This document shows positions 50,630 to 59,536 of a stretch of DNA of 64,000 nt, piece by piece (the stretch's first letter is position 1; each line of letters begins with the position of its first letter). A program made the position numbers and the translations under genes. The notes beneath the pieces were generated by a model. The model was given only the letters and a program-made list of their open reading frames with translations, did not search any database and was not told where the DNA came from. Source of the stretch: CAUPWF01 sp964367685. Its GTDB lineage: Bacteria > Bacillota > Clostridia > Lachnospirales > Lachnospiraceae. The stretch is taken from positions 4,139 through 68,138 of the forward strand of contig CAYIYM010000009.1 of assembly GCA_964367685.1 (NCBI GenBank). The letters run 5' to 3'.

Positions 50630-53128
50630 ATGAGCATTAAACACACAACAGCATGTGGAACAGAGGCGTTTGACAAAACCTATAGCCTAGGGTACCAAGT
50701 AAATCACGAGGACTGGTCACCATTCCCAAGAGTTAACTTCTTGAGACAGAAATTCTTAGATAGACCTTATGATGTTGATGTTGAGAGACTAAGACTTGTT
50801 ACAGAATCTTACAAAAAGACAGAGGGGATGCCAAGAAAACTTCAATGTGCATATGCCTTTGAAAACATCTTATTAAACACAGAGTTACATGTTTACGAGC
50901 AAGATCTTATCTTAGGAGAAATTGCTGCACCAGCAAAAGCTTCACCAATCTATCCAGAATTTTCGGCGAACTGGATTATTGATGAAATTTTAAACTCACC
51001 ATTTGAAGAGCGTGCAAATGACCAATTTTATATAAGAAATGATGAAGATAGAAAAGAAATTGTTGAATTATGTAAATACTGGCAAGGAAAATCAATTGAA
51101 GATCGCGTAAATGGAAGATTAGAAAAAGAGCAAACAATTGGTTCCCAGTTAGGTGAGAAAATCTTCCAAACAAATGTATATCATTATGCAGGAGTAGGCC
51201 ATTTAGCAATTGATTATGATAAATTAATGACAGTTGGATACAATGGAATTATTGCAGATGCAAAAGCAGGATTAGAAAAAATTAGTAAGATGGACCCAGA
51301 GTACGGCGAGAAGAGAGATTTCTATCAAGCAATGATTATTATGCTTGAAGCTGCTAAGAAGTATATTCTTCGTTATGCTGACTTGGCGGAAGCTAAGGCA
51401 AAAGAGGAAAAAGATGAGAAGCGCAAAGCGGAGTTAGAGGCGATGTCAGCAAACTGTCATGCAATTGCAGGTGATGCTCCAACAACATTTTGGCAAGCGA
51501 TGCAGTTATTTAATATTGCGACATCATTAATCCAAATTGAAGGAAATGGACATTCAATCTCTTACGGACGTATGGATCAATGGTTATTGCCATATTATGA
51601 AGCAGATATGAAAAACAACACAATTTCTAAGGAATTTGTGCTTGAGCTTATTGAAGTTCAGTATGTTAAAATGAATAACCCAACTAAATTAAAAGACAAA
51701 GGAACTGTAATTGTACGTAACGGACGTGGTTTCGGTGGAGAGTCTCTTACAATTGGTGGGGTTGATAGCGAAGGAAATGATGTAACAAATGATTTAACAA
51801 TGTTGATGTTAGAAGGTTCTGCACATACACGTATGATGAATCCATGGGTTTGTGTGCGTATGCATGAAAATACACCTTATGAACTGAAAGTGAAAGCAGT
51901 TGAGTGTATTCGTGCAGGATATGGTCATCCAAAACTTTTCAACGATGCTCCAACAATTAAGGCTATGATGAGTAAAGGAATGACTTTAGAAGAGGCGAGA
52001 CAATACTGTGTAGTTGGTTGTGTAGAGCCAAGCTTACCTGGTAAAGAGTTTGGATGGCATGATGCTGCTTATGTAAATACAGCAAAAATGATGGAAATGG
52101 TATTAAACGGAGGAAGAGTAATTGGTAAAGGATTACAAGTTCCAGAGAATACACAAATTGGACCAGACACAGGAAGTTTGGAAACATATCAGACTTTTGA
52201 CGAAGTGCTTGAAAGTGTAGATAAGCAATTTGCATATTGGTGTGATCAAATGTGTAGCAGTTTAAATATTATTGAAGAAGCGCATAGAGTATGCAAGCCT
52301 ACACCATATGTTTCGGCATTCTTTGGAAACTGTATTGAAACAGGAAAAGACTTGACAGAAGGCGGAGCGAAGTATAATGGTATCGGACCACAAGCTAGTG
52401 GTGTTGCTACATGTGCAGATTCCCTTGCAACAATTAAACAACTAGTATTTGATGAGAAGAAATACACAGGAGCGGAATTACTTCAAGCTGTTAAAGATAA
52501 CTGGGTAGGACACGAGAAATTATATGCTCTAGTAAATAGTACAAAAGTGCATCACTATGGAAATGATGATGACTATGCAGATGATTTATTCAAGTGGATG
52601 TTTGAGTGCTACTGCAGACATATTAAAGGTAGACCAACACTAAGAGGAGGCGGATTTAGCCCTGGTGTTTACTCTGTAAATGCGAATGTAGGAATGGGTC
52701 TGTTTACAAATGCATCACTTGATGGTCGTACAGCAGGAGAAGCTATTTCGGATAACATGAGTCCTGTTCATACAGACGGTGGATCTCATGACTATATGGG
52801 ACCAACTGCTATTGCGAATTCAGTAGCTAAAGTTGATCATAGTCTTGCAAGTAACGGAACATTATTAAATGTTAGATTCCCACAAGAAGCGGTAGCTGGA
52901 ACTGAGGGAAGAGATAACCTAGTTAGTTTTATCGATGAGTATATGTCAAAGAAACCAATGCACGTGCAATTTAACGTTATGAGTTCAGAGACAATGAAAG
53001 CTGCTCAAAAGAATCCAGAAAACTATAAAGATATGTTAGTTCGTGTAGCAGGATACAGTGCATATTTTGTAGAACTTGGAAAGCCATTACAAAAAGACTT
53101 GATTCAAAGAACAGAATTACGTTTCTAA
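50630..53128 (+). CDS. Glycyl radical enzyme 2 (dehydratase / C-S lyase class, substrate unknown)
   Basis: An 832-aa paralogue of the enzyme at 27884. Radical Gly808 ('VRVAGYSAYF'), thiyl Cys464 and Glu466 in 'GCVEPSLPGKEFGWHDAA', 'GHSISYGRMDQWLLPYY' and 'NPWVCVRMHENTPYELKVK' are all shared. Both keep 'TN.YHYAG.GHL.IDY' at ~183-198, a region that in other GREs helps choose substrate, so the two may act on the same or similar molecules. Unlike cassette 1, there is no exporter gene after it; a terminator-like hairpin follows. AGGAGG precedes the ATG. Confidence 0.9.
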   Translation: MSIKHTTACGTEAFDKTYSLGYQVNHEDWSPFPRVNFLRQKFLDRPYDVDVERLRLVTESYKKTEGMPRKLQCAYAFENILLNTELHVYEQDLILGEIAAPAKASPIYPEFSANWIIDEILNSPFEERANDQFYIRNDEDRKEIVELCKYWQGKSIEDRVNGRLEKEQTIGSQLGEKIFQTNVYHYAGVGHLAIDYDKLMTVGYNGIIADAKAGLEKISKMDPEYGEKRDFYQAMIIMLEAAKKYILRYADLAEAKAKEEKDEKRKAELEAMSANCHAIAGDAPTTFWQAMQLFNIATSLIQIEGNGHSISYGRMDQWLLPYYEADMKNNTISKEFVLELIEVQYVKMNNPTKLKDKGTVIVRNGRGFGGESLTIGGVDSEGNDVTNDLTMLMLEGSAHTRMMNPWVCVRMHENTPYELKVKAVECIRAGYGHPKLFNDAPTIKAMMSKGMTLEEARQYCVVGCVEPSLPGKEFGWHDAAYVNTAKMMEMVLNGGRVIGKGLQVPENTQIGPDTGSLETYQTFDEVLESVDKQFAYWCDQMCSSLNIIEEAHRVCKPTPYVSAFFGNCIETGKDLTEGGAKYNGIGPQASGVATCADSLATIKQLVFDEKKYTGAELLQAVKDNWVGHEKLYALVNSTKVHHYGNDDDYADDLFKWMFECYCRHIKGRPTLRGGGFSPGVYSVNANVGMGLFTNASLDGRTAGEAISDNMSPVHTDGGSHDYMGPTAIANSVAKVDHSLASNGTLLNVRFPQEAVAGTEGRDNLVSFIDEYMSKKPMHVQFNVMSSETMKAAQKNPENYKDMLVRVAGYSAYFVELGKPLQKDLIQRTELRF

Positions 53129-53162
53129 AAAGAAATTTCATAATCTGAATTATAATAATAAG

Positions 53163-53220
53163 AACACACTATATGAAGCGATTCCTTGTAAAGGGGGTTA
53201 TTATGGTGTGTTTTTATTTT
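53163..53220 (+). terminator. Terminator-like hairpin after GRE 2
   Basis: AACACACTAT (53163-53172) pairs with ATGGTGTGTT (53203-53212) with one mismatch, followed by TTTATTTTTA. The loop is long and weakly structured. Confidence 0.6.
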
Positions 53221-53378
53221 TATCAAATGACTAAGAAATAGAGGTATTCAGCAGCAATAAGAAAATATAATATAAAATTTATAGAAATTTTATAGAAAAA
53301 ACCGTAAGGAATTGCATTCTCAACTGTCTATATAGTATAGAGAAAAGCAACAGTGCGTTGCATGAATGGCGGTGAAAG

Positions 53379-53750
53379 ATGAGAAGAAAAATATTTCTAT
53401 GTATATTCATTATATTGTGTTTTATATGGAGTTGTGGCCAGGTCAGTGTAGAGGTACGAAGTGTAACTACAATCGTTTCAGGATCGAATATTGAAGATTA
53501 TTATGTACTGGAGACAAATATGATTTATATTCCGGATCGATTGTTGGCATACTATATTGTAAATGAATATGTAAATAATCAATTGATAGGGGAGATGGCT
53601 CCAGAAAAGAAAGAAGATAGGGCGGATAAAATATGCATCAATGTGGAAAAGAAGATTTTGGGATTTGTAATTGTGGAAAAAGAAGACTTAGAAATTCAAT
53701 GTGAATTGATTGAAGGCGACGATCAAAAATATATATGGACTATCAAATAA
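53379..53750 (+). CDS. Small secreted or lipoprotein, unknown function
   Basis: A 123-aa protein with a positively charged start and hydrophobic stretch ('RRKIFLCIFIILCFIWSCGQ'), which may be a lipoprotein signal with Cys at ~19, though Trp at -2 is unusual. The rest is a small soluble domain of beta-strand look ('TIVSGSNIEDYYVLETNMIYIPDRLLAYYIVNEYV'). I do not recognise the family. The gene begins 250 bp after the second GRE; a strand-spanning hairpin follows. No clear ribosome site other than GGCGGTGA 8 bases before ATG. Confidence 0.6.
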   Translation: MRRKIFLCIFIILCFIWSCGQVSVEVRSVTTIVSGSNIEDYYVLETNMIYIPDRLLAYYIVNEYVNNQLIGEMAPEKKEDRADKICINVEKKILGFVIVEKEDLEIQCELIEGDDQKYIWTIK

Positions 53751-53753
53751 AAA

Positions 53754-53783
53754 GAGGAATTTACAAAATCTTGTAAATTCCTC
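53754..53783 (-). terminator. Terminator of the allantoin operon (works on both strands)
   Basis: GAGGAATTTACAA (53754-53766) and TTGTAAATTCCTC (53771-53783) form a 13-bp perfect stem with a 4-base loop. On the minus strand it is followed by TTTTTATTT. Confidence 0.88.
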
Positions 53784-53791
53784 AAATACTA

Positions 53792-55156
53792 TTATTTTTC
53801 GAAAATTGTTCCAACGCAATATGGTTTTGCGCTCTTCATTGTTTTCATTAAGTAGTAGTAAGCAATTCCTGTTGGTAATAAACTTACATACCAAGAAAGG
53901 TCTACGAATAATAAAGAACAAGCAGAACCAATTAGAATCGCAAGCATTGCTGCCCAGTTTACACCTTTGTAAATTCCGTTGCGATCATATAATTTATCCA
54001 CGTCTAATTTCTTCTTACGTAAGATATAGTAATCTACAACCATTACAGAGAAAATTGGTCCTAAGAAAGCAGAGTAAATTTTTGTGAATAAACTTAATCC
54101 TTCTGCTGATTCTGGAGTTACTAGTAACCATGGGCAAGCAGCAATTGAAAGGATACCAACGATGATTGTACAGTATTTCCAAGGTAATTTTGTTGCTTCC
54201 ATTAATACGTATGCTGGAGGTACGATGTTATTAAGTACATTTGTTGTAACCTGTGCAAATGCGATGAATAGTAATGTAACAATTGTTAAGAATTTGCTAT
54301 CCATTGCTGTTGAGAATACAAGAACAGGGTCACTATTTCCTGTTGCAGCTGTTACTAATAGACCGATAAGTCCCATGAATAATGTTACAGGAAGGATAGC
54401 CAATGTGTAGATACTTCCTGTTTTTACTGGACCTACGCTATGTCTTAGGTTACGAGAATAATCAGAAGCATTAATGATCATTGTTGAGTAAATTCCTAAG
54501 AATGAAGTTGTTGCTGCCCAGAAAGGTAAGCCCCATGTTCCAGTAATATTAGAAAAACTATCGCCGATTTCTGTAGCGAACTCAGTTTGTACTACATATA
54601 GCATATAGATCAAAATACCAATGATGAAAATACTTGAAACATTCTGTAACCATTTAATCTCTTTGAATCCACGAATAGAAAGACCAACTTGAAGAATTGT
54701 AAATAGTACAAATACAACTGGTAAGTTATTGAAGCCTGTCAATAATACTAAACATGAATTAATGGCACTTGCCCCAACCCAACTCTGGAAACCAAACCAG
54801 ATAATAGCAGGTACACCACGAAGTAGTCCTGGAATCTTAACACCAGTAGTACCAAAGCTACTTCTAAGTTGAATACTATATGGAATTCCATATTTATGAC
54901 CACAGTTACCAATGATTACAAGTGCAATTGCAATTACAAGACATCCGATAGCCATTGCGATAATTGCTTGTGTAATAGTGAGTGTTCCAATTAAAGCAGC
55001 ACCCATTGAAAATGTTCCGATAGAAACACATCCGCCCAAGAAGCTGGCAGTATATGAAAGTGGATCCATAATACGTTCTTTTGTTGGTTGTAAATCTTTG
55101 TCTACTGTTTGTGCAATAGATTCACTTAGTACTTTATTATCAATCATTTTACTCAT
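53792..55156 (-). CDS. NCS1 family permease, probable allantoin transporter
   Basis: A 454-aa membrane protein with about 12 helices. 'GNCGHKYGIPYSIQLRSSFGTTGVKIPGLLRGVPAIIWFGFQSWVGASAIN' is the NCS1 substrate-site region (purine, pyrimidine, hydantoin, allantoin carriers). 'NASDYSRNLRHS' is another family block. It starts 15 bases after the allantoinase stop, so the operon couples uptake and ring opening, and allantoin is the likeliest substrate. Start could also be the ATG at 55147. Confidence 0.85.
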   Translation of the reverse strand: MSKMIDNKVLSESIAQTVDKDLQPTKERIMDPLSYTASFLGGCVSIGTFSMGAALIGTLTITQAIIAMAIGCLVIAIALVIIGNCGHKYGIPYSIQLRSSFGTTGVKIPGLLRGVPAIIWFGFQSWVGASAINSCLVLLTGFNNLPVVFVLFTILQVGLSIRGFKEIKWLQNVSSIFIIGILIYMLYVVQTEFATEIGDSFSNITGTWGLPFWAATTSFLGIYSTMIINASDYSRNLRHSVGPVKTGSIYTLAILPVTLFMGLIGLLVTAATGNSDPVLVFSTAMDSKFLTIVTLLFIAFAQVTTNVLNNIVPPAYVLMEATKLPWKYCTIIVGILSIAACPWLLVTPESAEGLSLFTKIYSAFLGPIFSVMVVDYYILRKKKLDVDKLYDRNGIYKGVNWAAMLAILIGSACSLLFVDLSWYVSLLPTGIAYYYLMKTMKSAKPYCVGTIFEK

Positions 55157-55171
55157 TTTATTATCCCCAAT

Positions 55172-56545
55172 CTATTTTGTTTTTTTAATTAATTCTCCAT
55201 AGCCTCTTTCTCCAAGAATTACATCATCTTGAACAACAATCTCACCGCGAATGATTGTACATACTGGCATTCCGGTTCCTTTCATTCCAACAAATGATGA
55301 AATCTTATTTTTGTAATGAAGTGATTCACTTGTGATTTCCCATTCTTTTTCTGGATCGATAATTACAATGTCAGCATCAAATCCAATTTTAATATCTCCT
55401 TTTTGACCATAGATGCCAAATGCTTTTGCAGGTAGTACAGCCATTGAATTTGCTAATACAGTAGGGGAGATGTTACGTTTTACACATCCCTCGTAGAATG
55501 AAACTTGAAAACCACTTTGAATTCCGCTCATACCGCCCCATACTTGGAATACATTTTCGATTTTGCTTCCCAATACTTCATTGAATTTTTCGTCATATGT
55601 ACAAGGTGAATGATCGCTAGCAATACCGCTAAATGTTCCATCTACTACATATTCCCACATGCGTTCAACTTCTTCTTGTGTACGAAGAGGTGGTGCACAT
55701 TTGAAAAGTGGTCCATTTTCAATAACGTCTTCTTCTGTCATACTCAAATAGTGAGTACATGTTTCAGCAGTAATGTCGTATCCTGCTTCTTGTGCTTCTT
55801 TGATTTTTTGTGCAACATCTGGACTACTAACGTGGCAAATGTGTGTTTTACATCCAGTTGCTTTTGCAATTTCAATAATTGCATCAGTTGCAACCATTTC
55901 TGCAACGACAGGTCTAGAATCAAGGAAGGCTCTCCAGTCAAGGCGTCCTTCTTCTTGCATTCTTTTTTCTTGCCACTTAATCATTGAGAAATCTTCACAA
56001 TGGAATCCAGCACGACCATCAAATTTTTGGATACGCTCCATTGCTTCGTATACTTGTCCGTAGTTTAATGAACTGTAATCAGGTGATACAGGACCGATAA
56101 ATGATTTGAATGCAACACATCCGCGTTCGTTTAAACCTTCTAAGTCTTCAAAGTTTGATTCTACTAAGCCGCCCCAAAAAGAGAAGTCTACAAAAGATTT
56201 AGGACCTACAGAATTTAGCTTCTGATCAAAGATTTCTTTGTTGGTTAAAGCTGGCTCATTTTGTAATGGCATATCAATGATTGTTGTATAACCACCAACG
56301 GCTGCTGCCTTGGTTCCACATTCAAAATCTTCTCTCCACTCATAACCTGGATCATTTAAATGTGCATGAGTATCAATTGCGCCAGGGAAAACGAATTTTC
56401 CGGCTGCATCAATTGTTTTTACAGCGTCAGATGATGTGTTTACATCAAGAATTGCTTGGATTTTGCCATTTTTTATACCTATGTTACCTTCAAAAACATC
56501 ATCAGAAGTAACAACTTTTCCATTTTTGATTAGCAAATCGTACAT
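55172..56545 (-). CDS. allB: Allantoinase
   Basis: A 457-aa amidohydrolase close in length to E. coli AllB. ATG 56545 sits behind GAAGGAGG; the open frame extends further upstream but without a ribosome site. Metal ligands: 'DTHAHLNDPG', the carboxylated Lys in 'GCVAFKSFIG', 'CHVSSPD' and 'ASDHSPC'. 'WGGMSGIQS' and 'ETCTHYLSMTEEDV' also fit AllB rather than dihydropyrimidinase. It hydrolyses (S)-allantoin to allantoate. No allantoate amidohydrolase or ureidoglycolate gene is in the window, so the route must continue elsewhere. Confidence 0.88.
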   Translation of the reverse strand: MYDLLIKNGKVVTSDDVFEGNIGIKNGKIQAILDVNTSSDAVKTIDAAGKFVFPGAIDTHAHLNDPGYEWREDFECGTKAAAVGGYTTIIDMPLQNEPALTNKEIFDQKLNSVGPKSFVDFSFWGGLVESNFEDLEGLNERGCVAFKSFIGPVSPDYSSLNYGQVYEAMERIQKFDGRAGFHCEDFSMIKWQEKRMQEEGRLDWRAFLDSRPVVAEMVATDAIIEIAKATGCKTHICHVSSPDVAQKIKEAQEAGYDITAETCTHYLSMTEEDVIENGPLFKCAPPLRTQEEVERMWEYVVDGTFSGIASDHSPCTYDEKFNEVLGSKIENVFQVWGGMSGIQSGFQVSFYEGCVKRNISPTVLANSMAVLPAKAFGIYGQKGDIKIGFDADIVIIDPEKEWEITSESLHYKNKISSFVGMKGTGMPVCTIIRGEIVVQDDVILGERGYGELIKKTK

Positions 56546-56589
56546 TTTAATTCCTCCTTCAATCAACCACTTTTTAATTTTATATTTAT

Positions 56590-56618
56590 ATTGTACTCTA
56601 TTCGAAAGAAAACAACAA
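56590..56618 (-). promoter_or_regulatory. Promoter of the allantoinase operon
   Basis: Minus strand TTGTTG (56618-56613), 17-bp spacer, TACAAT (56595-56590), 45 bp before the start codon. Confidence 0.6.
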
Positions 56619-56764
56619 TGTACGTAAATTCTAAACTTGTCATGCATTTTTTGTGCAAAAATCATAAAAAAACCTTAAGAAGAGAGAAAGAGACTATAAA
56701 AATGTAAAAAAAATTAAAAAATACGTTCAAATGTAAACCAGTTTTCAAAATATTGGAGTAAAAT

Positions 56765-56809
56765 GAGCTGCTGCTCACTGATTAATAATCAATCGGTAAG
56801 CAACAGCTC
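56765..56809 (-). terminator. Terminator after the RsgI-like gene
   Basis: GAGCTGCTGCTCACTGA (56765-56781) pairs with TCGGTAAGCAACAGCTC (56793-56809) over 17 bp with G-U wobbles; ATTTTA follows on the minus strand. Confidence 0.75.
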
Positions 56810-56842
56810 AAAGTGTGTGAGTATTTAAATATTCAGTTGTAA

Positions 56843-57210
56843 TTAATCGTCAGACCCGTCATCATCGTTATCATCATCGTCTTCGTTATCATCAGAGTCA
56901 TTGTCATCATCATCGTCGCTATCATCAGAAACATCATAATCGTCATCGTTGTCGTCATCATCAGAAACATCATAATCGTCATCGTTGTCGTCATCATCGT
57001 TATCTACAACTGGTGCTGGAGTTGGTGCAACTTGTGCTTCATCGTTATCATCATCGTCATTATCATCAGCATCATCATCCATGTCGTCGTTATCGTCATT
57101 CATGTCATCAGCGTCATCATCCATGTCAGTGTCATCGTCTAAATCATCATTGTCGTCATCCATGTCAGTGTCATCGTCTAAGTCATCATTTCCTTCTACT
57201 TCAGAAGAAA
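56843..57210 (-). repeat. Asp-rich coding repeats
   Basis: DNA made of GAT/GAC-type triplets with longer direct repeats (39-bp units near 57118-57185; 'YDVSDDDDNDDD' units near 56925-57000) encodes the acidic tail. Repeats of this kind change length easily. Confidence 0.8.
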
Positions 57211-58030
57211 GTATATTACCTGTTGTCGCATCGATGTTGTATTCATACTTAACTCCATCTTTATAGAATTCTACTTCATAAACCATAATTCCATCATCGT
57301 AATCGAACTCTACTTCAAAATCAGTGCCGTCTACAACACCAGCATGTGCTAAGGCAGCTTCTTTAGCTACAGCAGACTCAATGTAAGATCCAGTATTTGG
57401 TGTACCCATATATTCAATATCATCATCTTCGAAATCATCATCTTTGGCATGTGCTAATAAATTCAACTCATTGATAGTAAGAGGAGCTAATTCTTCAGAA
57501 GTTAATGTATTGTCATCATCTAGAATTTCTTCGATTAGTTTAGCTTTTGCTACAGAAATTCCGAACTTCTCAGCTAATTCTTGGGCTTCGATATCATTAT
57601 CGTCAATATCTTCAAATAAAACAGATGCTGTGATATTTTGTGTAGCAAGGTAAGAATTTACTTGCTCAATAATTCGAGTTTCTAATGTGTTGTCTGTATC
57701 ATCTCCTTCTAGAGAAAGTAGGATAGAGTTTGATTGTGGATCTAAATATCCATTTGCAATCAATGTATCTACAATTTGAGGAATTGCTACATCGAGTGTA
57801 GAACCTTCTAAGTTCAATCCTTCTAATAATGTTTCAGCATCGTTATTCTTTGCGTCGATATCAACAACCTCTTCTTTTTTATTTAGATCTACTGAGATAC
57901 TTGGATTTACATCAAATCCTAATGTATAAGTTGCTGCTTGTGCTGAGGTATTGTATACGTAAGCACCTCCGATTAATAATGTCATTGCTGCTGCTCCTGC
58001 AGTTATTTTTTTCCATGTGTTATTTTTCAT
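56843..58030 (-). CDS. Secreted RsgI-like / PepSY protein with Asp-rich tail
   Basis: A 395-aa precursor: signal peptide (~1-33, 'ITAGAAAMTLLIGGAYVYNTSAQAA'), then a domain with 'LGFDVNPSISVDLNKKEEVVDIDAKNNDAETLLEGLNLEG', the extracellular core of RsgI-type anti-sigma factors (~34-200). A PepSY-like segment follows (~215-285, 'YIESAVAKEAALAHAG...VYEVEFYKDGVKYEYNIDATTGNILS'). The last ~120 residues are mostly Asp/Asn with 13-residue repeats such as DDDTDMDDDNDDL. The cytoplasmic anti-sigma helix and transmembrane anchor of RsgI are missing and no sigma gene lies beside it. The tail should bind cations. AAAGGAG precedes the ATG. Confidence 0.78.
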   Translation of the reverse strand: MKNNTWKKITAGAAAMTLLIGGAYVYNTSAQAATYTLGFDVNPSISVDLNKKEEVVDIDAKNNDAETLLEGLNLEGSTLDVAIPQIVDTLIANGYLDPQSNSILLSLEGDDTDNTLETRIIEQVNSYLATQNITASVLFEDIDDNDIEAQELAEKFGISVAKAKLIEEILDDDNTLTSEELAPLTINELNLLAHAKDDDFEDDDIEYMGTPNTGSYIESAVAKEAALAHAGVVDGTDFEVEFDYDDGIMVYEVEFYKDGVKYEYNIDATTGNILSSEVEGNDDLDDDTDMDDDNDDLDDDTDMDDDADDMNDDNDDMDDDADDNDDDDNDEAQVAPTPAPVVDNDDDDNDDDYDVSDDDDNDDDYDVSDDSDDDDDNDSDDNEDDDDNDDDGSDD

Positions 58031-58169
58031 TTTCTTATTCTCCTTTTTGTGTTTGATTTATTGTTGTATTTTGCGCTTTGAAACAATTGTTTTTTGCTCT
58101 TATACTTTATTAATGCATGGGAAATGATTTTTATTGCATGAAATTAAAAAAAATTTAAAAATTTTGAAT

Positions 58170-58198
58170 TTGTTCTTGATTATGCTTTCAAGTATAAT
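58170..58198 (+). promoter_or_regulatory. Promoter of the nuclease lipoprotein gene
   Basis: TTGTTC (58170-58175), 17-bp spacer, perfect TATAAT (58193-58198), 38 bp before the start. Confidence 0.75.
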
Positions 58199-58236
58199 AA
58201 ATAAGGGTTAAATTCGAGCGTAAAAGAAAGGTAAAT

Positions 58237-59247
58237 ATGATGAAGAATAAGAGGTACCATATTGTATTATGGTTATTAATAGTTCTATTATTAGCTGGGT
58301 GTCAAGAAACATCAGAGATAGATATAGAAACGCAAGTACAAGAGTCTAATGAAACAACGGTGCAGGAATCCAATGAAACAGCGGTGCAAGAATCAGAAAA
58401 GAATCAGGCACCTGAGGAATTACAAGAGTCTCATGTATCAGATATTCCTGACTATTATGGGGAACCATTTATTGTTCTTAATAATAATATCCCATCATTT
58501 AATCAAATTTCGACAGAAAGCTATGAAAGCTACAGTCAATTAGATGCTCTTGGAAGAGTTGGAGTGGCAGAAGCTTGCATAGGACAAGACATTATGCCAA
58601 CAGAAGAAAGAGGTGCAATTGGACAAGTAAAACCAACGGGATGGCATACCGTTAAATATGATCATATAGACGGGATGTATCTGTATAATAGATGCCATTT
58701 GATTGGATTTCAATTAACTGGTGAAAATGCAAACGAAGAGAATCTTATGACAGGCACAAGATATCTTAATACTCCAATCATGTTAGAATATGAAAATATG
58801 GTAGCTGATTATGTAAGAGAGTCCAAGCATCATGTAATGTATCGAGTGACACCTGTATATGAAGGAGAAAATTTACTGGCAACGGGTGTTATTATGGAAG
58901 GATACTCCGTTGAAGATGAGGGAAAGGGTGTACAGTTTCATGTATTTGTATATAATGAACAACCAGGTGTAACTATTGATCATGCTACAGGTGAAAGTTG
59001 GTTGAGTGAAGATGGTACACAAAGTGAGGAAGAAGACAGCGTAAAAAGTGAGGAAGACGAGAGTATAGAGGGAACTGTAGAAGTGGAGAAGGTGCAAGCT
59101 TATGTACTAAACACAAATACGAAGAAGATACATCACCCAAGTTGTAGCAGCGCTACGGATACTTTGCCGAAGAACCGAAAAGCCGTGGAATCCACATTAC
59201 AAGAATTAGAAAATCAAGGATATGAACCATGTAAGAGATGTCACTAG
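58237..59247 (+). CDS. DNA/RNA non-specific endonuclease lipoprotein (EndA-like) with Cys-rich C-terminal domain
   Basis: A 336-aa precursor. 'YHIVLWLLIVLLLAGCQ' is a lipoprotein signal with Cys at residue 22. A spacer with repeated 'QESNET' leads to the nuclease domain (~70-240): 'YNRCHLIGFQLTGENANEENLMTGTRYLN' carries the DRGH-like His and the metal-binding Asn of the EndA/DNA-entry nuclease family. After an acidic linker, 'YVLNTNTKKIHHPSCSS...GYEPCKRCH' is a small Ada-like zinc-binding domain often joined to secreted nucleases. Probably digests external DNA for nutrients, uptake or matrix turnover. Confidence 0.88.
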   Translation: MMKNKRYHIVLWLLIVLLLAGCQETSEIDIETQVQESNETTVQESNETAVQESEKNQAPEELQESHVSDIPDYYGEPFIVLNNNIPSFNQISTESYESYSQLDALGRVGVAEACIGQDIMPTEERGAIGQVKPTGWHTVKYDHIDGMYLYNRCHLIGFQLTGENANEENLMTGTRYLNTPIMLEYENMVADYVRESKHHVMYRVTPVYEGENLLATGVIMEGYSVEDEGKGVQFHVFVYNEQPGVTIDHATGESWLSEDGTQSEEEDSVKSEEDESIEGTVEVEKVQAYVLNTNTKKIHHPSCSSATDTLPKNRKAVESTLQELENQGYEPCKRCH

Positions 59248-59536
59248 ACTTGTATGAGATATAAGCATCATGGCAAGTGATGAATGAAAATCAATCATCT
59301 TAATAAGAAAGAAAGTAATAATAAAGAAAAAAGCATGAAAAATAAAACACATAAAAACAATATGAAATTGTATGAAAAAAAATGAAGTATAGTGTGAAAA
59401 CATATCTTTTGTGGTAGAATTGTAGAATAAATATGAGTTGATAAGATGAGGGGAACAAAGAGTTTTATCTTAAGTAACTATTAATGGTGGTTTGTGTAAC
59501 ATGTCGAAGAAGGTAGTATGGGACGAGGTGATGCAG

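Noticed and set aside
27884..53128. Firm assignment of the GREs as isethionate sulfite-lyase
   Set aside because: Only length, Cys position and the exporter neighbour support it; substrate-binding residues could not be aligned without reference sequences and appear to differ.
55172..56665. Longer allantoinase with a 40-residue N-terminal extension
   Set aside because: The extension has no ribosome site, overlaps the -10 region of the likely promoter, and the homologous enzyme begins at the ATG behind GAAGGAGG.
56985..57266. Serine- and histidine-rich open frames opposite the Asp-rich tail
   Set aside because: They are complements of GAT/GAC repeats without ribosome sites.
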